This document shows, one piece after another, positions 41,201-53,928 of a stretch of 64,000 nucleotides of DNA. The DNA comes from Ampullaceana balthica. Taxonomy: Eukaryota; Mollusca; Gastropoda; Lymnaeidae. Location: positions 3,249,001-3,313,000 of the forward strand of contig CALYLW010000012.1 of assembly GCA_944989445.1 (NCBI GenBank). The letters run 5' to 3'. How positions within the stretch are numbered: position 1 is the first letter of the stretch; every line of letters begins with the position of its first letter. Both the position numbers and the translations under genes were made by a program. The notes below the pieces were generated by a model, which saw nothing but the letters and a program-made list of their open reading frames with translations, did no database searches and was not told the DNA's origin.

Positions 41201-44200
41201 GACTTAAGCGGGCCCCACTGTATTGTAAAAAAACAAACTTTTAGAAATAAATACTGTTCTTAAATAATATCTAATAATATATTAAATCAATTTTAACTTA
41301 TAATCAAAAGACATTACATTTTAGAATTTTTACAGCTATTAAACTCCTGTGTACCAAATATATTCACAAAATAAAAAAAAATGTAGTTTCTTTGAATACC
41401 AGCTATTTTATTGATGTAATTTTATTGCTCATGATGATTTGAGACTTGCTGGTCACATTTTTTTTAAAATGTAAAAATGTTTCAGGGCAGTGTAGTTACA
41501 AATAGCTCAATGGGTGCCATCAAGTTTTCTGTGGCTAATATGATCACCAACGAGAATGGTGAAATAACACAGACAGTACAAGCCGTGACTTTACCAGATG
41601 GCACAACAACGCTGATAAAAGATGAAATATGTGAGTAACCCAAAGCCAGAATTAGTTTTAAGTATATTAAATGGAACTTACATTATGTCTTATTTATCCC
41701 ACCACCTCTGCATACACAAACACATTAGTTTTAGTTGTGGCCAATAGTTACCTTTTGTGTTTATTTGGTGACTTCTATTTATTTTCTGGTTATTTCTTTG
41801 ATGGGCAGCTTCAGAAGAGCAAGATTTACCAAAGTTTGTTGAAGGGCAAACTATCAAACTTGAAGATGGAACGACAGCAGTGTTACGGTCTGAAATGTGT
41901 ATGTATCTTAACTTTTAGTTCTAAATAATTTAAAATGTCTTTAGCAGAATCTTTTATGATCATATAGTCAATTTGATTGATTTGTTTTTTTAATCATTAA
42001 AAATCATTAACTAATAAAATATTAAGTATTCTACTAGTTAAGTACAATAAGTAAGTTTAATACATTTTTATCTCCAATATACAGTTGATTCAGATTGTTA
42101 TATTCACTATTATGTGTTAGATAATGTCAGACAAATGATAATTAATAATTTGTATCATGTGTATTACACCTGAAAGTGGATGAGGGACTCCAGGCAATAC
42201 AGCTGGAAGATGGATCTACAGCATTTTTGACTCGTGCCAATCCAGAAGGTTTATTTAAGGATGTTTCTAGTTTAGAGGCCACCGGTCTTAACTTGGAACA
42301 GCTGACCAATCAGGTAAACAGAGTTTAATGTGTTAAATTTATAACTTGTTTTTTGTGTAAGGCATTGACACTTTTATGAAAATGCACACAATGTTGTGTA
42401 GGTTAAAAAAAGAATTAATTTTTTTTTATCAAACATTTCTTTCAACTTTCTTTACTAAAAATTTTTTAACACATACATTTAAAAGTAAGAATTTTCTTTT
42501 AAAAAAATGATCTATAGACAATGATTATAAAGCCAGAGAAAGGAGTCATGTTGGCTGGAGACAAAGCCTATCGCTGCACGTATGAAGATTGTGGTCGGCT
42601 TTATACTACCCACCACCATTTGAAGGTAGCTGGTAACTTTAATATAACTTATTATAACATATGATTTCATTTGAACATGATCCTATCTCTGCTTTAAAAT
42701 TTATTTTTACCTGAGTAATAAATTTCACATGTTTGGGAACTAAAAATTAGAAGAAGCTCTGTAAATTAAATAATGCCAACAATGAATCTTTTGCCCTTTA
42801 TTGTGATTTGACATTTGGATTTAGATAGAATTAAAAAAAAACAACACCATTTCAAGACGATCCTTCAATGATAAGTATTTTAAACCTTAACTAATCAATT
42901 AAAGTATTACCATTGAAGAATGCAATTCTACCTAGCTAAAAAAAAATTATAAAAATATCACCTTGTTATATCCTGACATGGGTGCCCACAAACAAAACTT
43001 GTTTCTTCCTAAACAAATCTTTGGGAAGTGATAATTTCAAACTTCCTCCCCATCTAGCCATACTATTTGTGGGTTGTCTCATAGTGATGTCGCCGTCTCA
43101 TTTTGACTCTCATCAATCAATACAAAGTCATTTTAGGACTTAAATCATTTGACAAATGCCAAGTCTAGCTCAATAATCACACTATGGCATACAATGATCT
43201 TATCGTAAAATTTTAAGTTGTCAATTTTATATCATTCAAACTTCATAATCTTTATGTTCTAGGATATCAGTCAAAGCATTAAAAGCCATTAATTTGTATT
43301 CCCTTTAGGTACATGAAAGATCACATACTGGAGACAGACCATTTCAGTGTGACTTCACTAACTGTGGAAAAAGGTTTGCCACTGGCTATGGACTCAAGTC
43401 TCACAATAGAGTTCACACTGGAGAGAAACCATATCCTTGTCCACATTCTGATAAAGGATGTGATAAAGCATTTAAAACTTCTGGTGACTTACAGAAACAT
43501 GTGCGAACTCATACAGGTGTGTTTTTTTCCCCCCCTCCTGTTTCCTATGTTTAAATGCTTTAAATAAAGTCCTGCAGTTAAGAGTTATTTAAGTTAATTA
43601 GTAAGTTTTATATTTATGTTTAATTACAATTTGCATTACACTTGAAATTAAATATTTTTTTATGATGTAACTCACCAGCTTTAAGAGTGCATTATATTTC
43701 TATAGGTGAACGTCCATTCAAATGTCCTTTTGAGGGTTGCACCCAATCTTTTACAACATCGAACATTCGCAAAGTGCACATCCGAACACACACAGGGGAA
43801 AGACCTTATATATGTGATATGGAAGGGTGTGGCAGAGCGTTTGCTTCTGCAACAAACTATAAAAATCACATTCGAATACACACAGGTAAAAAACAATGGG
43901 TATTATTTCATTATCCATTGCATATAAACTAATACCATCAATATTATGTGAGCTAACACTGAAGTTGAAATTTGGTTTGTTTGCTTTTTAATTGTTAAGA
44001 CCATAGTAAAAGAAAAGACATATATGAAGTTATCTAGTATGTTTTTGTGGGTTTTTTTTAATAGTCGTTATCATCACTCAGATTCAGCGGCTATTTAGTT
44101 ATGTGCCTTAGAAACATGAATTATTTACATACTCTAAGACTGTTTTTTTTTAAAACTTTAAGTTTTATCAGCCTAATGGAAGTTATTTTAATAACATTTT

Positions 44201-47200
44201 TTTTAAAAACAGGGGAAAAACCCTATGTATGTACTTTTTTGGGTTGTGGCAAAAGATTCACAGAATACAGCAGCTTGTACAAGCACCATGTTGTACATAC
44301 ACACACCAAGCCCTACACGTGTCACTGTGGCAAGACATATCGACAAACAAGCACATTGGCCATGCACAAGCGGACAGCACATGGCGAGGAAACACCCCCA
44401 GGACTACTTGTTACAGCGCAGGAATCAGGCAAGTCACGGTTCTTAACAATTGCATATAAGAATTAGAGGTTAACTTAACATACATTTCTTTCAGGGCTAG
44501 CAATTAAATCCAATGGTGTTATCTGCAATGACTATACTCATCAATCTAATGAAAATAGTTTTGTAAATCAAGGTCAGACTCTAAAGTTTATTTTAAAAAA
44601 ACCAGAAAAAGTCTGTTTTTTTCAACTTTAGATTTTTTGTTTCATAACATGCAGATGAATTATAAAGAAAATATTTTGTAAATAAACATAAGGTTGAGTT
44701 TATAGTTTTTTTAAAATTTAAATTGGATTCTGTTGATTTAAAGATATTAAAAAAATTAATTTTCATTTAGAAGGTAAACAAAATAATGGTTGGTTAACAT
44801 CATTAATTAATTAACTATGAAATCTATATGTTTATTACTAATCATTAATAGAATAATATCGAAATGAATTTTATTACATTTTCTTGTTCCTTGCTCTGAA
44901 GTATCATCTTATTGAATAATCATTTTCCAAAAGTTTCCATTAAGAACATGGGATAGTTTAGGTTTAACAAACTTTTATAATGAAAACATCTGCATTGTGT
45001 TCCAATGAAAGCTCAATGGTGGATACATTTAAAATAATGAATATCTGCTATAAAATTATTTATTTCAATTCTTTTATAGAATTATAAATTAATTTTTAAA
45101 AGTTAAATAATCTCCACAGAATCAGATGAGCCACCTAGTAAGAAAAGACTTATTAAATCAGAGGTATCTGAAGAAGAAGGGGAGGCAAGCCAGAATCTCA
45201 TAGTCAACACTAGTGAAACTCAACAGGTAGGTTTTATTAATTTTATTTTTTACGGATCACTTATGGGAAAATCACCTTTGCAACAGTGGCAGCAGAGATG
45301 TTCATAATCTATATATTATTATATGTACTTGAAAGAACATGCATCCCAATTTTACTGACTTTATGGAATTTTACTTTCAGTTTGGCACAACTGAACAAAG
45401 AGTTGCTGTTGACATATAACGTACCTGAAGGATTATAATTATACCTTGCTAATCCAAGTACCATATTTCCTATCTACTTAAGATGATGCTCCTTACTCCT
45501 GGTGCAACTGATGCAGGGACATTTGTGACAGGTGACAGTAGTCACCAGGTGGCAAGCCTTGTGACACTGCAAACTCCAGGGAACCTAACTCTGCAAGATC
45601 TTCAACAAAGCGGAATAACGAGTCTCACTGGTCTGTCCTTAGGTGAAAATGGCCACCAGGTGCTTGTGGTGACTGATCCAGCACATATAGAAGCCATTCA
45701 GGTTAGTTTAGTGCTCCTCTACATAAGTACTTACATAATATATTTATTTACTGAATGCTTCATTTTCAAAAGTAGTTTTTTCTTTATGTATTTCTGATAA
45801 AGAAAAAACACTTTAGAGACTTGCACTGCAGGTGATAAAAAAATTTTATGAAACAAAATAATGGAATGAATAACAGAAGGCTGGTAATTTTATGGAAGAC
45901 CTTCTTAATTGTATTCTAAACATTCAAGGTTAAAAAAAAATTGTGAATGTTTAAAAAAAATTAAAAAATTCAAAAAATAAAATAAATTAAGGAGATTGTA
46001 GAACATTAATTATTTTTTAAAAAATAGATAGATGTCCTTTTATGCAAACAATATTGAAAGTGTAAAGAACACATCCGTTTTTCTTTGAGTCATTGGACAA
46101 AGACGAGCAATTTAATTACAACTCTGTCAGCTCCAATAATTGTAACTGTCAAGTCATTTGATAATATGTGGAAATTACTGAGAGTTTAACTGTCATCAGC
46201 TTCCCTTAGACAGAGCTTAGATAAGCCATAAGCTAAGAATTTTATCAGACACAAAACACATCTAATGTCAACAGCATGCTAGAAACGCTGGGCTGGCCAC
46301 GACTGAAAAAACTGCAAAAAATTGGCCAGGCTAACAAAAAACAATGTTTTTCAAAATAATAATGGGCTAGTCCTCTGCTCAGGCATCCCTCTCCCAATCA
46401 AGACATAGTTGAAGCCACGATGGGCAATACAGGAAAATATAATTTATAAACAAGAACCCAAACAGGAGCTGCTCATTCTTGCCAAGGACAGATAATGACT
46501 GGAAAAAAGCTTCCAAGGGGAGACCACAACGATTGAGGCATTTGTGTCTAATGCTTCCTGTTGCCAACCTTAGTCTCTAATACCCTGATGAGTAGCCCTA
46601 CCGGCATCATCTTCACTGACATATTTATATATATATATATATACAAAACTTCAAATTTTTTAGCAGGAGCCATAATGATGAGATTATTAATCGTGGGTTG
46701 TTAACAAATAGAAGAATAAGAATATGGCTTGAAAAACTCAGAGATGCCACTTTTTTTTGTAGAAGGTTACATTTTAAGTTTTTAACCTCACCCTATCTTT
46801 ATGTCTGATGTCTTTAAAAAAGTGTAGCCAAAATGTTGTCTTTGCAATTAAAGAAACATATAATGAATGTTAATGAAGAGATGAAATCTACACTGGACAT
46901 TTAGTGGGTATGAAATGAATCCTTTTGAGACATTACTATCCTCATAAAATGATCCCAACCATTTCAATGCATAGTTTTCCTAAATGCTGTTTTTGACTAA
47001 ATGACAATGGTGAGATTCTCACTTCCATATTTACAAGAGCTTTCATTTAAAATGTGTAAACTAAAAAATGGGAATCTAATTTATATAGTTGAAAATATAC
47101 ATTTATTTAAGATTTCCCAGGAATGAAGTTTTTTTTCCACTAAAAAATCTGCTATTTAAAGACACAGGTAACCTCAAGCTTGCAGTGTGCAATAAGTCTA

Positions 47201-48463
47201 ACTGTACTAATTTTTTAAAGCAAACAATAAAACCAACTCTCACAGCATTATTGAAAATTTGTGCTCAAAGTCAAAGATATGTGTACAAATTATCTCCTTT
47301 TAACAGATATTTGAAAGCTAATCTTCTGAACTATTAGAAATCCATACTCTAAATTACTTGACTTGAACGGGATGCTGGACTCATACGAACATATTAACAT
47401 AGCCTGTTAGAGCTTCATACCTTAGTAAAAATGACAGAAAGAAAAAACCCAGAGAAAATAATGGAAATAACTTTCCATAAGTAAATCAAAGGTACATAAA
47501 TGGATTTTGACAATGAATTGCCTATATAAGTAATTATAAAAGGGAATGAAAAAAATATTTAAAACAAATCTTCAAAGTTATTTACTTCTTATTTAAAGAC
47601 ACATACACTACTTATAATATTTGAGTGCTTAGAAACCTTTTAAACACTTTTTTTGGGGGGGGGTTTGAATTAATTTAGAAGATTTTTGTATAGGGAGATG
47701 TCATAACTGATTGTGTATGTATGCACAAATTAATTTTTAGCCTTTATAACATTGAAAAAGGCTCAAATCAACAAACACAAGAGAACTGTGTATGTATGCA
47801 TATGGGAGAAGGTCCAAAAAATGTACATGGTGTAACAGGGGTATGAAATTATGACTTATTTTCCCCTTGTTTCTGATGTGGTATATGGAACAACAGAGAA
47901 AAGTAATTAAATAAATGGTAAATATTAATCATTGCTCATTGTACAGACAAGAGAGGAAACATAGAGACTGGGTCAGAAAACTGAGATTGGCAAAATACTT
48001 CTTGAAAAGCTAATGGAATTTACTTACTTCATATAAAAATGGTTGCAGACAAACGTTTTTTTAAGCAAGACTCAAGGTTGCTACAGCAACCCATCCTTAA
48101 AATTTTAACTGAAACATATCAAATGGCAGTGGTCAAGTGAACAAGAAAATGATTCATATGACCAAATATATGTGTTTTTATCTTAATCTACTGATACAAA
48201 TAGTTTTTCCAAGAAATTTTACTCTCAAGCCTTCAGTTTATTGTTTGAAGGTCAGATGGGCATAATGAATAGGCTGCTCATATCTAACACATGCAGTGGA
48301 GTTATATTTATAAACAAATTTATTTTGTTTCTCATTGCAGCAACTAGCCGTCCAGCACCTGGAGGTCATGGCACATTTTCAAGGTGCAGGACAAGGTGTA
48401 GAAGGGGTCGAAGGCCAAATGACAGAAAACTCTGAACTAGCAGTGGTTTCACTTTCACAGTGA
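38212..48463 (+). CDS. ZNF143: ZNF143/ZNF76 (Staf)-type zinc-finger transcription activator, 14 coding exons
   Basis: Exons read by splice sites and phase: 38212-38319, 38507-38758, 39073-39219, 41486-41630, 41809-41898, 42177-42313, 42518-42625, 43309-43516, 43706-43885, 44213-44428, 44495-44572, 45120-45226, 45483-45701, 48341-48463 (TGA). Phases agree throughout, giving about 705 residues against roughly 640 in human ZNF143. The N-terminal part is acidic (exon 2 is rich in Asp/Glu), followed by the family's repeated LEDGTTA-like motifs ([30 protein letters not shown]). Seven C2H2 fingers lie at about residues 311-515; linkers such as HTGERPF and the stretches [36 protein letters not shown] and [11 protein letters not shown] are diagnostic of ZNF143/ZNF76. 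The C-terminal region is Gln/Thr-rich. Family role: nuclear DNA-binding activator of snRNA, tRNA-Sec and many mRNA promoters. Least certain are the first exon (no promoter seen directly upstream, so non-coding or earlier exons may exist) and the weak acceptor of exon 6. Confidence 0.93.
39875..41220. mobile_element. pogo/Tigger-like element in intron 3 of the ZNF143-like gene
   Basis: The ends CAGGGGGGCCCACTTAACTC and, inverted, CAGTGGGGCCCGCTTAAGTC are 16/20 identical and 19/22 identical when two more bases are counted. TA flanks both sides (39873-39874, 41221-41222). No transposase is readable; a stretch from about 40229 is a hAT-like insertion related to the 55.8-kb element. Confidence 0.75.
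40229..40680. mobile_element. hAT-like insertion inside the pogo-like element
   Basis: It begins TAGGGCTGAACCGATCGG and matches 56059-56490 closely: GGCCGATTTTCGTATACTCA, CATTTCGTTTCGTATGGAAT, AACAAAATGTACCGTGTG, GTTGTCATTGGCAACCATTC. No clear right end or target duplication found. Confidence 0.6.
44429..44494 (+). other. 66-bp GC-AG intron in the ZNF143-like gene
   Basis: The exon coding the last two fingers ends at 44428, after which the DNA reads GCAAGT rather than GTAAGT. The acceptor TTTCTTTCAG ends at 44494. Splicing here keeps phase 1 and continues into an open 78-nt exon (44495-44572) with a normal GTCAGA donor. Without splicing the frame reads on to a stop at 44464-44466, about 36 bases past the donor. 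Confidence 0.75.
45702..48340. other. Last intron of the ZNF143-like gene (2.6 kb)
   Basis: Donor GTTAGT after 45701; acceptor TTTCTCATTGCAG ending at 48340. It contains a short (TA)n run near 46625-46643 and no recognised element. Confidence 0.8.
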
Positions 48464-48551
48464 TCTGACACATGAGCTGTATCATATGACTGAAGTATTT
48501 TCATTAAGTTAATTTTCAAGCAAACATGAAGAACAAAGCATACAAATATTT

Positions 48552-48557
48552 AATAAA
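48552..48557 (+). promoter_or_regulatory. Candidate polyadenylation signal of the ZNF143-like gene
   Basis: An AATAAA hexamer lies 89 bases after the TGA stop at 48461-48463. A second lies at 48600-48605, and others follow near 50.0 kb, so the 3' end may be alternative. Confidence 0.45.
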
Positions 48558-48605
48558 ATTTGTCAACTGTTATGATAAAAATCTATGCAACAAAAAAATA
48601 ATAAA

Positions 48606-50757
48606 ACAAATTTGATACTGTGCTATTTTTTTTTAGAATTCAAGAAATGTTAAATCCAATACTCATTTACATCTCTTCTATATGGATTTTCTAAAATTAT
48701 CACTGCTAATTTATTGTTATGCATAGGCAAAAACTGTGATGACCACAACTACATGTCAACATCTAATTTTGTAGCAAATATTATTTGTTTTATGATATTT
48801 TTTCTTTAAATTTTATTGTTGACTGATAGGGTGCAAAATATAATGTTACTTTTTTTTTAGTAATGATGAGAAGTTGATTCTAAAACTTGAGGATTGCTGA
48901 GTTATGTGATTCCATTCAAACAGTGATTGTTTCAGAACACTTACAAAATTACTGCCACAAACACTGCATTATATTTCAAATTAAAAGTTTGTGGTTCAAA
49001 TCTTCTGTTCAACCAATAAGAAATACAGGGTTTTTTTAAAAAAGGGACCAAGTTAATTTATAGAAAGTCAAATTTCTGTTTTTCAACTTTAAATATTTTA
49101 ATAAGGTATAGACAGGTTGCAGAAACAAAATTTCACTGACTCATTAAAATAGAATTTAAACATCAGTTGAAAATAAGATAAAAAAATATTTTAAAAATGA
49201 ATAGAATTTGAGCACTTATTGTTTGTACAATATTAAACAATTCAATAGAACTGAACAGGTATTTTGTAAGTCTAAAATCATCGTAAGAACAGATAATAAC
49301 TAAGCCATATTTGGCTTTATGAATGTTGTGTGTCCCCATGGTTTCTGTGAAGCTTTTAGAGGTGACTTCCATTTGTAAAAAAAGTTACAACATAATTATG
49401 TTTATATATATTATTAGAAATGAATTCTTTAGGGATCTTCCAATGTCATGTCAGGATAAACATTTCTGTTTCTTCCTTTTGACCTTTGTGGTCACATTCC
49501 AACTGCTATCTAAACTACTGTGTCCAGTTTGAGAAATAATTTGTAACAATTAAGTGAACAATGTTTCTTTCTAAGGGTAAAGCTACAATTTTAGTAGTTA
49601 AATTATTGTTTTTTGTGCATCCTTGCTTAGATTAGCTATAATTTGAACTTCTTATGTGAACAGTTATTTGTGATTTGCTTTATGGTTTTTTTTGGGGGGG
49701 GGGACTGTCACTAACAAAATAACTGAATAACCTAATGAAATAATACCACATGTTAGGTATAAATGATGATGACAAATCAATGTGTACGGACGACGTAAAG
49801 GAGCTATATGAATAAGACTGGATGGATGTCTCATTGATACAGACTAACCATGTAATTTGTAAATTTTCTACATGTATGTAACTTGTAATAATTATTTGCA
49901 GTACAAGTGGATGACACTGCTTGGTATGAAAGGTTGTTTTTTTTATAGTACTAAAAACTATGGACAATGTAATGATGAACTGTTGAAATAATTGGATTAA
50001 TAAAATAATTTATTCTATTGTATAATACAACTTATGTTTTTCAAAGCTATATTACTTTATTTTATAATAATACAATTAACACTTTGTTATTTCAACATCT
50101 CTCTGCAAAAATCAGCATGTTTGTGACTTTACGACTAAGATCGTTGCAGTGAAATTTTCACTTTAAAAAACAGACAAGAAAATAAAGAAACTATGTAATA
50201 CATGTTATCAAGCGAGGACAAGCTAAAGAATTTTAATTCACTAACTTCTAAAGAAAAACAAACTGTAAAACATGACATTGGCATCCATAAATCAACTTTT
50301 TGTACGAATAATGTACTCTGAAACAAGACCCAAATTACAATTAAAATAAAACATATATGAGATATGTTCAGAAGTTATTATAAACTGTAGTGTTGTTTTT
50401 ATCTTTCTAGACCTTTTGATTTAATAATCATCTTCACAACATATTCACAACATACATATGCTAAAATTTATAAAATATAATGAAGGTGATCATTAAAATG
50501 TGTATAATTGAGACACCTTTAATTAAAAGTAACATTCCAGATAATCTCTCAAGGTATTTTCTACATTTTTATTTACCAACTTAATGAAAAAATGTAACAC
50601 TTCGTTTTCATGAATAGCATTCTCACTCACTCAAGAACCTTCTACCATTTCTTTCCAAATCCAAGTAATAACATTTTTGTAACTCCAGATAATAAAATAA
50701 AAATAGAAAGTATAAAATAAGCTTAGGAATAGGACATTTATTCTCTAATTTAATACA
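48606..50757. other. 3' flank of the ZNF143-like gene, nothing recognised
   Basis: AT-rich. May include extended 3' UTR, since more AATAAA hexamers occur near 50.0 kb. Confidence 0.5.
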
Positions 50758-52496
50758 CCCAATAGCACAATACACTATCACACACATTACATGCTGTCTT
50801 ATGCCCAATAGCACAATACACTATCACACACATTACATGCTGTCTTATGCCCAATAGCACAATACACTATCACACACATTACATGCTGTCTTATGTCCAA
50901 TAGCACAATACACTATCACACATATTACATGCTGTCTTATGCCCAATAGCACAATACACTATCACACACATTACATGCTGTCTTATGCCCAATAGCACAA
51001 TACACTATCACACACATTACATGCTGTCTTATGCCCAATAGCACAATACAATATCACACAGATTACATGCTGTCTTATGCCCAATAGCACAATACACTAT
51101 CACACACATTACATGCTGTCTTATGCCCAATAGCACAATACACAATCACACACATTACATGCTGTCTTATGCCCAATAGCACAATACACTATCACACACA
51201 TTACATGCTGTCTTATGCCCAATAGCACAATACACTATCACACACATTACATGCTGTATTATGCCCAATAGCACAATACACTATCACACACATTACATGC
51301 TGTCTTATGCCCAATAGCACAATACACTATCACACACATTACATGCTGTCTTATGCCCAATAGCACAATACACTATCACACACATTACATGCTGTCTTAT
51401 GCCCAATAGCACAATACACTATCACACACATTACATGCTGTCTTATGCCCAATAGCACAATACACTATCACACACATTACATGCTGTCTTATGCCCAATA
51501 CACTATCACACACATTACATGCTGTCTTATGCCCAATAGCACAATACAATATCACACAGATTACATGCTGTCTTATGCCCAATAGCACAATACACTATCA
51601 CACACATTACATGCTGTCTTATGCCCAATAGCACAATACACAATCACACACATTACATGCTGTCTTATGCCCAATAGCACAATACACTATCACACACATT
51701 ACATGCTGTCTTATGCCCAATAGCACAATACACTATCACACACATTACATGCTGTATTATGCCCAATAGCACAATACACTATCACACACATTACATGCTG
51801 TCTTATGCCCAATAGCACAATACACTATCACACACATTACATGCTGTCTTATGCCCAATAGCACAATACACTATCACACACATTACATGCTGTCTTATGC
51901 CCAATAGCACAATACACTATCACACACATTACATGCTGTCTTATGCCCAATAGCACAATACACTATCACACACATTACATGCTGTCTTATGCCCAATACA
52001 CTATCACACACATTACATGCTGTCTTATGCCCAATAGCACAATACACTATCACACACATTACATGCTGTATTATGCCCAATAGCACAATACACTATCACA
52101 CACATTACATGCTGTCTTATGCCCAATAGCACAATACACTATCACACACATTACATGCTGTCTTATGCCCAATAGCACAATACACTATCACACACATTAC
52201 ATGCTGTCTTATGCCCAATAGCACAATACACTATCACACACATTACATGCTGTCTTATGCCCAATAGCAAAATACACTATCACACACATAACATGCTGTC
52301 TTATGCCCAATAGCACAATACACTATCACACACATTACATGCTGTCTTATGCCCAATAGCACAATACACTATCACACACATTACATGCTGTCTTATGCCC
52401 AATAGCACAATACACTATCACACACATTACATGCTGTCTTATGCCCAATAGCAAAATACACTATCACACACATAACATGCTGTCTTATGCCCAATA
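50758..52496. repeat. 46-bp satellite, about 38 units, with 498-bp higher-order structure
   Basis: The unit begins CCCAATAGCACAATACACTA and ends CATGCTGTCTTATG. Unit variants recur exactly 498 bp apart: the ATATCACACAGATT variant at 51051 and 51549, the TGCTGTATTATG variant at 51252 and 51750, and an 8-bp-deleted unit (CCCAATACACTATC) at 51494 and 51992. The 498 bp equal 11 units minus 8 bp. A second local duplication of 184 bp (4 units) carries the AGCAAAATACA variant near 52265 and 52449. Open frames in it are repeat artefacts. Confidence 0.95.
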
Positions 52497-53928
52497 TGAA
52501 CAAAAATTCAATATACCAAATTTCAAAGTCATAAAATTGTTTTCTACAGTCTCTTTGTGTGTACAATAAAATTTCAAACTTAAGCTAGTAAATAAATAGT
52601 AAATAAACACACTTATTTTGAAATATTTTTAGGTTTTCATAAACATGTTAAAACGTGTGCCTCACTGAAATACAATCAAGCATGCAGAATCTTACCAGAA
52701 AATAATAAATATTAATAAATTAAATGATATGGATTTGATAAATAATTGTGCAGGTAGTAAGCTTTAGTTAAAATGTGCTAAAAAAGGGCCTAAACAAAAG
52801 GCACATAGGTGTTTGCATAGTAAATATGTATCACAGAAACACAAATTTCAATCATAATAATATGAGAAAATAATAATTTAATGACTAACAACCTGATAAA
52901 ACCAAATGTCATATTTTTAGTAGGTCCAATGTTTTATTTCCTTAACTGGAGAATTATTACAACCATTCGCTCATAACTTAATTATCATTTGATTTTCAAA
53001 TTAAACTTTTGGGTACCCTACAATTATATTATCAGGAAAATGGCTCACAAATTAAACATGCTTATAAAATAAAAATATTACCTGAATGATTTTAATTTTC
53101 AATAAAATTTTAAATACTATTCTCATTCTGCTACAATAATTTGTTGAAAATTTAAGCTAATATACTAAAAGTGGTTGAACTCCTGTTCACTCATTCACGC
53201 AATCCCTTGCTCGTTAGTGGTGGCTCAATGAAACATGTGAATGCTACTTCACTTGCCCTATAGGCCGTCATGGTCTGAAAAGGGGTTATTATTATTATTA
53301 TTATTAATACACAGATCATAGTTAGCAATAATGGATTCTTTTCAAATAGTTAATATGTCGTCATAAAATTAATACACATTTTAAGAACTTAAGTATTTTA
53401 AGACCACACTTAAATCCCCTTCCCCCTCAAAGGCCTCTACTGCCTCAAAATACAATACAAAACATATTTCTCCTTTCTTACTTCATTATTATGTGTATCT
53501 TGAATTTTCATCTAACAAAGGTGATTTATAAATAAATCTTAAAAATTATGAATTCACTTTGACAGATAGGTTATTGCACTTTCATCTTGTATGGCAATTT
53601 ATTTATTTATTTTGTCACATAAAAATGACATTTTCCTTTTTAAAAAAAATAAAATAAAATACTTATTTACCAATTCTACACATATACTTTTGAAACAAAA
53701 AACTAAAGATTTACAAATGGTATTCCTTTAGTAAAAATGCCTGTAAAAAAGTAAACTTTAAAATGAATATTAAAAAAGGAATATTAAAAATAAAAGGAAG
53801 TATCACATTAAATTTTAATGTAACATTTACTTACACTTGGAGTCTTATTTATAAAGGAAATTACTTAATGCTCCAAAAATCTAACTTTTTTACTAACTTT
53901 TTTACATTAATGCACTTGTGATATTACA
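52497..53928. other. Intergenic, nothing recognised
   Basis: AT-rich with a (TTA)n run near 53285-53308. Confidence 0.55.

Noticed and set aside
46379..46567. Minus-strand frame in the last ZNF143-like intron
   Set aside because: Short, no recognisable domain; a retrotransposon origin was considered but no motif supports it.
50758..52496. Possible CRISPR array
   Set aside because: No unique spacers between repeats; it is a contiguous satellite in a eukaryotic genome. The same applies to the 61581-63430 array.
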